A stretch of 64,000 nucleotides of DNA, from contig OX596335.1 of NCBI GenBank assembly GCA_951394405.1, forward strand, positions 3,224,001 through 3,288,000, read 5' to 3'. The DNA comes from Coprinellus micaceus. Its lineage: Eukaryota; Basidiomycota; Agaricomycetes; Agaricales; Psathyrellaceae. Under the pieces are notes generated by a model. The model did not search any database, was not told where the DNA came from, and saw only the letters and a program-made list of their open reading frames with translations. Position 1 is the stretch's first letter. Every line of letters begins with the position of its first letter. A program made the position numbers and the translations under genes. This document shows, in pieces, positions 55,573 through 64,000 of this stretch.

Positions 55573-57673
55573 TTAAATATTGGGCGTCAACCAATCCGAT
55601 TCAATCATCCAATCTGTATCCGAGGACACAGCACCGGTGATGAACGACCTTGCCTCGACCCACACCCACACCTTCAACAGGGCACCCAGGTTACTCCTAG
55701 GCAAGTCCCGGGCGCTCAACGCCCCATCCTTGGCCTCCCTCGTCGCCATCTGCCCTCCGAGCTGCCTAAGTATCGGCAACGCACTCGCGAACAAATCCAT
55801 ATCTGGGTCCAACTGCCTCCCAATACCCTCAAGCAGTAATATTGAAATGACCGTGTTTATAAAGTCGGCTTCCATCTTGACGTGGTGTGTCCGCACATTC
55901 TTGAGCACGTCGGTGAGGAGGTCGGCGATCTTGATTTGCCCGAGGGAGAAGGTGCGTCGTTTCACGGAAAGAATGAGGTTTTGCATTTTAAGGGCGAAGG
56001 TTTCTTGGTCGATAGCAAGCTCGGGTGTGCGTGAACGCTCGATCATGAGTTGGCCTGTGCGGTAGCCGTCGAACTCGGCCACAGCGCGGAAAAGGTCGAG
56101 GAAATTCTTGCGGTTCGTTGCGTTGAGGGTGGTGACGAGTCCGGCGTCGATAAAGATGATTTCGGGGACGTACCCGCCCAAATGGAGGTTGTCGAGTTCT
56201 GTGTGCCAGGCTTCGGGATCGTTGGAGAGGGACCTGAGTTTACCTACTATCTCGTCGGACTGGGAGTAGTCGGCGGGAACGATGGGAGAAAGAGGCTCGA
56301 AAGTGCCTGTCTCGATATCTAGCTTGGGCGGGGCTGGGAAGAGGTGATTCCAGATGTTCTTGAGGAGCATGCGGGTTGTTGGGGGTTTGCTGAACTTGAT
56401 CATAATGTTGCCAGGATGGAGGTCGGAGTGGACAAAGTTATCGAGGAGGAGCATGTTGAGGAACGCGTTTAAACCAACAGTTGCGACCTGCTCATCATAA
56501 GGTCCGCCTCCGTTACGGAGGAACAGCTCGAGCGGCAGGGCATTCTCGTACTCTTCAATAAGCATCTCCGGTGTCGACCATACCTTGAGCGGTCTGGGGA
56601 ACGTGACGGGGACCTTGCGAGGGGCAAAGTGTTGTTCGAAAGTGATCAGATTGTCCGCTTCATGGCGAAGGTCAAGCTGCTGGTGCATCATGCCGCCAAA
56701 GACCTCGACCTCCTCAGGCAAGGATAGCCACTCCATTCCTGGCAGCACATTCAGGCACCTCGCAAAAAAGCCCATGATGGACAGGTCTCTCGAGATGGTC
56801 TTTGACACCCGAGGATGGAGGACCTTGATGGCGACACATGACGTAGGGGCGGACGGAGGGGGGTCTTGCAGAATAACGGAATCGACTGTATTGGCTATTC
56901 GCTTGCGAGTGCGTCGGGGACCGTGGTATGAGGGGGGGATGAGATCTTGCTTGAGGGTGGCGCGGTAGACCTGGGCAATGGCGCCGGAGCCGATTGGGGT
57001 TTCGTCAAATTCTTCAAACACCTCTTCGAACGGCCGTTTGAAAACTCTTTCGATGACCCTTCGCGTGTGATCCATAGGGTGCCTCCTTCCCTGGGAATGA
57101 AGAGCACCCAGCCGCTCGCAGAGGATAGGTGGAAAGAGATCCACTCGCGATGCCGCCCACTGCGCCAACTGGATTCCGTCAGAGAAGCTCGGCACGGCGA
57201 GGACGATCACATACTTTGATAAATGTGGGCCCTGCAGCTTCCATCTGCTTCGTCAAGAAGCCGTACCACCAGACCGCGCCCCACCTATCGCCCCTGTAGC
57301 GCTTACTCTGGGGCCCGACGAGCAGCATCGGACTGGAGACTATCACGGGAACGAAGAGGAAGAAGAGGTATGCGAAGCGCCTGGCGGTGAGGATGGGTTC
57401 CCAGACGCGCTCTCTGAGGAACGCGCGGAGGCGAGCGGGGACATCGAGATGAAGTTCGGAGGGGGAGAGGATGATGGGGACGAGTTCTGGATCTCGTGCG
57501 GGGATCAGGTCGGGCGACGAGTAGAGGTGCCTGGGGATGGTCTCGGGTCGTCTCGGGAGGCCATAGAGGAGTGCGCCGCCAGTGAGTGGGACGAGCCAGA
57601 GCCAGCGGGTGCGGGGGAGGAGGATGCGGGGGGCACGCAGCCTTGCGAGGAAGGCAGGAGAGGGCCTGAACAT
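55573..57673 (-). CDS. Mitochondrial UbiB/ABC1-family kinase-like protein (ADCK2/Cqd1-like)
   Basis: Two exons (57673-57215, 57168-55573) encode 684 residues. The Arg-rich N-terminus without acidic residues (MFRPSPAFLARLRAPRIL) and a following hydrophobic segment suggest the inner mitochondrial membrane. UbiB features are present in order: GPTFIK with the KxGQ region, the Ala/Gly-rich loop GSGAIAQVYRA, the Lys in CVAIKVLHP, the catalytic loop HSDLHPGNIM and the DFG-like IDAGL. The family acts in coenzyme Q and lipid homeostasis. A spacer of about 55 residues between the catalytic loop and IDAGL resembles ADCK2/Cqd1 more than ADCK3. The KxGQ motif reads KLAQ, with Gly changed to Ala. Confidence 0.85.
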
Positions 57674-57807
57674 GAGGAGGAAGTGACGTCACGAGATTGT
57701 TTTTATCGCGATGTTGATTGTTGTTTGGGCAGGATATCTCTCTTCCTCGTTCAGCTCGGGTCTGCGTCCGGCCTCCCAACGCTGCAGCCCGTTCTGCCCA
57801 AAGGTCG

Positions 57808-60800
57808 ATGGCCAGCCCCTTCGCCTTTGTGACCCTCGTTTCCTCCGACGCCTATCTCCCCGGCGCACTCGCCCAGGTCGCTGCCCTCCGCGACCTCCAT
57901 TCCCCCGTCGACACAGACCGCGACAGCCCGACCTTCCCCAACGTCTGTCTCGTCACCCCAGAGTCCGTCGATGTCTCCACAATAAAGCTCCTCAGAAAGG
58001 CCTTCGACCTCGTCGTCGGCGTCGAGATCCTCGAGGACGCCAATGAGCGCGGTCTGCAATTGCTCGGTCAGTTCACGTCCTCTCCCCGTCTCGCCGACAA
58101 TACTCCTGTCGCGTCCATCCTTCAAACAGGCTCTAATATGACCCTGCCGCGTTCTCTTCTTTTCCTTCGTTCTATCTAACTGTGCCTCGTTCAGGGCGTC
58201 CCGATCTCACCACGGTCCTTACCAAGCTGCATGTCTTCCGCCTCACCCAGTTTTCCAAGATTATCTTCCTCGACGCCGACGTATTACCTCTGCGTCCTAT
58301 TTCCCACCTCTTTCAGCTCCCTCACGACTTCTCTGCTGCCCCCGATGTCGGTTGGCCAGATATCTTCAACTCGGGTGTCTTGGTGTTGTCCCCCGGCGAG
58401 GACAAGTTTAACGAACTTAACGACCTCTTAAAGTCCAAGGGTTCTTGGGACGGTGGAGACCAGGGCCTTCTTAACGAATGGCGGGGGAACAACTGGAACA
58501 GGCTCAGCTTCACCTACAATACCACCCCAACGGCTGCCTACACGTGCGTCGGCTCGCCTTTACCCATTCTACGCATATACTCACCTTATCACAGGTATGC
58601 CCCCGCCTATGAGCGTTTTGGCTCTGAAATATCCGCTCTTCACTTCATTGGGAAGAACAAACCATGGAACTCGATGGCGTACCGAGCTCCCTTCACCACG
58701 AATTCCACTTCACCGGAAGGCCCCGCCCAGCAGGCATACGACTACGACTCGCTCGTTGATCGCTGGTACGCGGTCTACGATAAGCACTACCGCTCCCAAC
58801 CCATCTTGGCTGGGCCTTCCTTTGAGTTCCAAAAGTATACCTCGGCGTGGGATGAACCCGTAACGGCGTCTTCCTCCCAGGCGGTGGGTTCCCTCGGTCT
58901 GGATGGACTGAAGCAAATCGCTATCGAAGGTATCGCCGCTTCCACCAGCGCTTCGAACACTTTATCATCGGGCGACGGCAAATATATCAGTTTGCCCCTC
59001 GACGGTAGAATCGATCTTATGCGGCCGCGCAAACAGCAGGAGGAGCAACAGCGTCACACAGGCGGACATAACCAAGACGCTGAACCTCGAACGGAGCAGG
59101 AGGACGGACCTGCCACTCCTCGGATGCATGCCGTCGACTTTCGTTGGCATACCCTCCCTACCCCTCAACCACACGAAGTTCCCCCAAGCCCACAAATTGT
59201 GCCTGTCGCATTGCTCCCAGGTACCCCACATCGGTTTGAGCCTGTCCGGTCGGATTTTTACGCCAGCGAGAGCGAGAGCGACACGAGGATCTCTCAGTTC
59301 TCGCATGAGCCCCATTCACACGAAGTAGGACCCTCGTTTCGTTCTCAATTGGAGGGGAGTACGTCTCCTTTTCAATTGACTCATCCTCGTCCGCCCAGAT
59401 CTGGGGCACCTACCCCTAGGCGTTCTCGCGCGGCATCCTTCTCCCACACATATCAACCCCCACCCCAAGCCCAACAACAGGATCGACCTCAGCATTTTAA
59501 GCCACATGAGCCCCTCAATCGCCTCGCATCTCCCCCTCTTATGTCTTGGAACCCCGCTCTGGAATCCCCTCCTAACGACCCCCCACCTATCAGTGCCTTT
59601 CCTTCCAACACATACTTTCCAAATCTCTGGGATCAATCATCGGCAAGCAACTCCCACAGTCCCGCAAATGAATCTTCTTCGGCGCTTTTCGTTCCTTTGC
59701 CCCCTCCCGACATTCCAGAATCTTTGATCAAACAGGGGCACTATAGGAATGTTACTGGAGAAGACTCAAATGGGCTGACCCCAAGCCCGGACCGAACGAA
59801 GGTCAAGACAGTTTTTCCTTGGGAAGGCCACCCTCGTGCTCAACCTCGACGCATCTTTCCCGAATCGGAAGCTCTCAATCCACCCGCGCTATTTTTGAGC
59901 CCAGGAAGCCCCAGCCAGACATCGACTGCCGCTCCCAGTACTCCAGAGCAGCCAAAGGCAAACAGTTTTGCCAGAGGATATCATTTGTCTCCCCTATTCG
60001 GCCTTCCCCCAACTATATCCTACGCCAATGCCTGGGATACAGTACCCAGCATCCAAAAGTATGCAACCAAGTTGATTCGTCCCCCTCCAGCATCCCAGCT
60101 GGCCCCTGCGTTTGACGATGAACGGTGGAGGCGACCTCGCAAGACATGGGACGGGGGGTCGGAGCCGGGGAGCCGGGACGGGGATGATGGAGGCAATGCG
60201 GACGACGAGGACGAGAGCGACGAGGATGACGAGGACACCAAGTGGGACGATAGCGATGCGGAGTCGGCCGCACCTCCCTCAAAGACACCCAAGGCGACGA
60301 GGACCATCAACAAGGGCAAGAGGGAGTATCGTGACCAAGCGGTGCAAGCGACGCCTGATACCCTTAGCCAAGGTGTACAGGCTCCAGACGGCACCGTTGT
60401 CGCAAGGAAGATACGAAATACCAAGCGTATTTCCATTCCCTCGTCTGGCAATTTCCTGGTGCCACCACAGAAACGGGACGCCGCTATCTCTGCGGGGGTA
60501 GATTCTTCTACGACTGCCACCGTCGTACCCAGGCGACCTAGGTCTTCTCGAGCCGCGTCGGCGGCCGCGAGCGTCACCTCATCCCCCGTTTTCACTCCAC
60601 GAGTAGGCTCGCCCATGCGTTCACCAACGCGCGAGTTCATCGTGTCGTCTCCTGAGAGTACCGAGTATCCTCCTCGGTCCGTACCGGAATTTGTTACCCC
60701 GTCTTTTAAGACTCCCCGCCCTCATGGCCCCCCCAGATTACCTCCTCCTGTTTCTTTCCATCCCTCTAACGACTCCTCGGTCACATCTCCTGCCGAGTCG

Positions 60801-60971
60801 TCTGGCGCCCAGACGCCACTCGCGGACGGACCAGCTCACGAGCCCATCAGGAACCAGACCGGGCGAGTCTGGGATCCCGCCCGAGGCGTCGAGATTTTCA
60901 AGCGAGGGTCCGAGGAGGTCCTCGCGCGGTTCCTCAGGATGGGTAGTTGGGAGAATGATGCTGTGCGTTGA
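57808..60971 (+). CDS. Glycogenin glucosyltransferase with long disordered tail
   Basis: Three exons (57808-58066, 58195-58543, 58595-60971) encode 994 residues. The N-terminal GT8 domain (about residues 1-270) has FVTLVSSDAYLPGALAQ, KLHVFRLTQFSKIIFLDAD with the metal-binding DxD, FNSGVLVLSP, GDQGLLNEW and HFIGKNKPWNS, all glycogenin hallmarks. It primes glycogen by self-glucosylation. The remaining 700 residues are Pro/Ser-rich with an acidic patch (DEDESDEDDEDT). The end (VWDPARGVEIFKRGSEEVL) looks conserved and may bind glycogen synthase as in other glycogenins. The second intron is 51 nt, in frame and free of stops. It is divergent from the kinase gene with 134 nt between starts. Confidence 0.92.
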
Positions 60972-61667
60972 GCTTTCCCTGTTTTTACTATTGCGATCCC
61001 CCCCTCCCTCCACCTTTTTGTTGTACATTCGCTCTTCTTTCGGTTTTCCTCCTTTCTCATCCTTGCAGCACTTTTTGGACGATCTTTATTCCCTTTGTTG
61101 TTGTTCTTCTACGTTAGTGTTCTACCATCCACGGTTCATCCTGATCTCCTCTTTTATCAACACCAACTCCACATACCACATACCCCCTTCCCCCTCTCTA
61201 CCCACATGTCCATGAGCTGACCCATGCATGTACTCGTTGTCGCTGTCGACGACGTCTATATCCGTCTCTCCTATTTGCATACCTGTCTCACGTTTTCGTT
61301 CCCCTCCTCACTTCCGCCTTTCACTCCGTCATCATGTCATGTACCAGGTTCCCAGCTCCATTGTATTAGCTTCTTCCCTCTCCCTCGTGTGTACGAACCG
61401 TCAACATCACTCCAGTGAATATAGAGTTGTCACCTCGCCGCCTTTGCGGTGTTCTTAGCAGTCCATATTCTCGCTGCGACTCGAAGCAATGTGAAGGAGC
61501 ACGGATGATACGTCCCACGTTGACGTCATGAATCGGTACAACCACGATGACGTTGGGAGCGGCGCTTTCACTCCAAGAAATGCAGAGTATATAATCCTCG
61601 CTGGGCTAGGCTAAGAGGAACAACGAATATCTCGAATCTTAAACATCTCTTCTACGACCACCCAACC
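60972..61667. promoter_or_regulatory. Promoter of the LEA-like gene
   Basis: A perfect CRE palindrome TGACGTCA lies at 61521-61528, a half-site TGACGT at 61548-61553 and a TATA box TATATAAT at 61588-61595, 73 nt upstream of the ATG. This order (CRE, half-site, TATA) is typical of promoters driven by ATF/CREB bZIP factors. The region before 61500 is pyrimidine-rich with no gene. Confidence 0.55.
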
Positions 61668-62747
61668 ATGTCTACACGAAATGTCCCATCCGTTTTGTCG
61701 GGCTCACACCCCGTCGACCCCACTGCCAAGCCGCACAAAGCGGCGTACGACACTACTGCCGCCCTCGCGCAGGAGGATGCCTCGAATCCGAATGAAGCAA
61801 GAATTATGAATAGGAACGCCTCTGAGGAGAGGGTTGCTGCGGAGAAGGCTGCTCAAGTCGCAAGGGTGGGCAACATTTTTGTCTTGAGGGTGTGTGGTCT
61901 GGAAAACTGAGTGAACCCGTAGGGGCACGGGGAGACGTGGACGGGCAAGCCTGAGGGTGATACTAATGCTGAGGCGGTCAGGAAGTCGTTGACCCATTTG
62001 CATGGTGGGGTCAAATTCGACCAGGTCAGACTTCTCCTGTGATTTCGGCGGGGAGAGGTACTTACCCCGTCTTATTTGTAGATCCACAATGACGGCACCA
62101 CTGGTGCTCAGGGCTCCCAGTCGATGGCTGGGAAGGCCACTGGTGCTGCCAAGGGCGCCTCCAGCAAAGCTACAGAGGCTGCGAAGGGGGCGACCCAGCA
62201 GGCCTCTCAGTCGGCCCAGGGTGCATTGAATGCAGCATCCAACAAGGCTTCGGGTGTTGCTGAGACTGTCAGCTCGACTGCGTCGAATGCATATAGTACC
62301 GCTGCTAACACCGCTTCTCAGGCGTACAGCACCGTCGCTGGAACGGGTAAAGTTGCCTCGAACAAGGCTTCCGAGGCTTCCGATTCTGCATCCAAGTCAG
62401 CGTCGCGAGCTGCTGGTGCTACCTCACAGAAGGCGTCCGAGGCATACAAGTCAGGAGCCTCGACAGCGTCGCAAGCGGGCGCTGGTGCCTCCGAGGCGGG
62501 TGTAGGTGTTCTCGGTACACTTCAGAATACGGCTGCCTCGGCGATGCACACTGCGACGGACACTGCGACTTCTGTTTTGTCGGCTGCGCAGCAGTTTGTT
62601 GGGATGGGGACGAGTGGGCAGGATGAGGCTGCTGCTCACGAGGGTTTGCCGGAGGAGGGCGCTAAGGAGGCAGGAAAAGGTGTCCCGACGAAGAGGGCGG
62701 GTGGAGACGCGCATGTTGTTGATACTGCGCCTTCCGTACGGAACTAG
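61668..62747 (+). CDS. LEA-like hydrophilic stress protein
   Basis: Three exons (61668-61865, 61923-62024, 62082-62747) encode 321 residues. The N-terminal part has RIMNRNASEERVAAEKAAQ and WTGKPEGDTNAEAVRKSLTHLHGG. The last exon is a long Ala/Ser/Thr/Lys repeat with an 11-residue period (forms of ASNKASEASDSASKSAS), with few aromatic residues. Such patterns occur in group 3 LEA proteins, which form amphipathic helices on drying and protect membranes or proteins. The call is from composition. CRE sites and a TATA box upstream fit stress induction. Confidence 0.65.
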
Positions 62748-63157
62748 AAGAATTCCGGGGGCGTAGAAAAGTGGACGATTGAAGATCATGGACGCATACC
62801 CACGCGCGCTTAGTTTCAGTTGAATTTAAATAGTCACTGTATAACACGTACCGCTTGTATCACTACTTCCAGCCTTCCTCGTCCCTAGCCTCCACTCCGA
62901 CTTCGTTGCGGATTCCCATGAGGCGAGGAGACGTGTGGACGTACTATGGGTCCCATCGGGGTGAAGAAGTCTTGTAGCCCCTATCTTCCACGCGGGGCCT
63001 AGGCGCTTAACTGCGTACGATTGATGATCTTATCGCGAAATGGGGCGCGAACAGGGGCTATGACGAACCTGTGCCTTTTCGAGCTGAATCTGTCCAGATT
63101 CGGTTCTCCCCACAACTTCCACTCTCTACCTACCGATCTACTATCTAGCGTTGAACA
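62748..63157. other. Intergenic region between the LEA-like and DUF7721 genes
   Basis: About 410 nt of flanking sequence. No repeat, TATA box or gene is recognised. Confidence 0.35.
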
Positions 63158-64000
63158 TGGTACGTCTCCCGCCCAGCCCTTCGAGCTTGATTGGCTGACG
63201 ATCTCCTGCCGAAATCTGCGAATCATTGTCGTCGTTGGATCATAGTCGTCTGAAGGAGGGTTCGGAAGCTTCATCGGTGGATTGGCGCAGGCTGCGCTCA
63301 AGGAGGCGACCAAGTCCAACTGTATGCGGCACCATTCGACACACTCGCTCGCGTCTGGTTGCTAACGACTTGGGTTTTATCTACGCAGCCGATGTCAACA
63401 AGACCGGAGGCGCCGAGCTCAACTCTCCTCACCACTCTAACCAGCAGTCTTCGAGTGGCCCTTCCTGTGAGTAGTAGATCGCACGACTTCGCATGCCCGT
63501 GCAACTGATATGGAGTCTGCATGCGATGTAGTCGATCAAGATGAAGTCGTGAAAACCGCTTCCCACCATGGTTCTGGCGAGAGCTCACTTTTCTCGACTG
63601 CTTTGAGCTTCATTTCCAAGAATAAGGTACGCTACCTCATCCACTTGCCATCGTCCGCTAGGCCGACGATCTCTACAACAGGACAAGGAGGAAGAGCCCA
63701 TCGACGAGGAAGAGGCAACCAGGGCCCACGAGAAGGTCTACCAGAAGAACGACGCGAGCGGCCTGAGCGCGAGCGCTTTGGGCAGTGCTGCCGCCCTCCA
63801 AGTCCTCAAGCAGTTCGTCGGAGGTGGCAGCTCGTCTGGCTCGTCTCATAGCACCGGGTCGTCCTCCTCTCAATCAGGAGGCACCACACAGTTGATCAGC
63901 CTGGCGATGGCCGAAGCCACCAAGCTCTTCGACAAGTCCGGAGGCAAGGTCAATGGCGACAAGCAGGACGCGGTGAACGGCGCTGCGATGACGATCATGA
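63158..64000 (+). CDS. DUF7721-type basidiomycete protein (3' truncated by window)
   Basis: Exons 63158-63160 (the ATG alone), 63246-63321, 63389-63466, 63532-63626 and 63682 to the window end encode at least 190 residues. After MSSEGGFGSFIGGLAQAALKEATKS comes a Gly/Ser/Asn-rich stretch, then ESSLFSTALSFISKNK, EEPIDEEEATRAHEKVY, ASALGSAAALQVLKQF and LISLAMAEATKLFDKSGG. These blocks match a widespread basidiomycete family that I know as DUF7721, of unknown function. The N-terminal start is inferred because the second exon has no ATG. The last codons (AAMTIM) suggest that 20-40 residues lie beyond the window. It sits next to the LEA-like gene, but a link is not shown. Confidence 0.75.

Noticed and set aside
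60020..60640. 206-codon minus-strand frame inside the glycogenin tail
   Set aside because: The plus strand continues a single long frame with a conserved end; the minus frame is Ser/Ala-rich noise.

Overview
The window reads as nuclear DNA of a basidiomycete fungus, most likely a mushroom-forming agaricomycete. Evidence: dense genes on both strands, introns of about 47-90 nt with GTRNGT donors and YAG acceptors in nearly every gene, typical fungal housekeeping genes (ADE5,7, RPB2, SLA2, SED5, BDP1, SNX4/ATG24, REV7, SURF1), a DUF7721-type protein and an internal TTAGGG motif. I saw no rRNA, tRNA, transposon, CRISPR array or secondary-metabolite core gene. Intron borders were placed by hand from splice signals, reading phase and family conservation. 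The two genes at the window edges are incomplete.

Layout. 1-5.4 kb: tail of an unknown gene, a small BCL7-like protein, a membrane carbon-nitrogen hydrolase resembling apolipoprotein N-acyltransferase, and an orphan gene with an unclear start. 5.9-17 kb: an intronless 1520-residue charged-helix protein divergent from the bifunctional purine gene ADE5,7, then an ankyrin plus CCCH zinc-finger protein. 17-24 kb: a bacterial-type (GpsA-like) glycerol-3-phosphate dehydrogenase divergent from the Golgi SNARE SED5, a NOP6-like RRM protein, and a SWC3-like protein. 24-32.4 kb: an orphan coiled-coil membrane protein, SURF1, and the endocytic adaptor SLA2. 32.6-44 kb: BDP1 (TFIIIB), an NDUFA9-like short-chain dehydrogenase, a DHA1-type MFS transporter, a fructosamine-3-kinase and RPB2. 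44-50 kb: a PTM1/GPR108-family Golgi protein, SNX4/ATG24 and REV7. 50-55.5 kb: a tandem pair of beta-lactamase-fold serine hydrolases, one secreted and one membrane-anchored. 55.5-64 kb: a mitochondrial UbiB/ADCK2-like kinase divergent from glycogenin, a LEA-like stress protein with CRE-type promoter sites, and a DUF7721 protein cut by the window end.

Most neighbours serve unrelated housekeeping functions, so this is an ordinary euchromatic stretch and not a cluster. The least explained items are the tandem serine hydrolases, the GpsA-type dehydrogenase with possible organelle signals at both ends, the BCL7-like protein, and the paired palindromic repeats plus telomere-like motif between SURF1 and SLA2.
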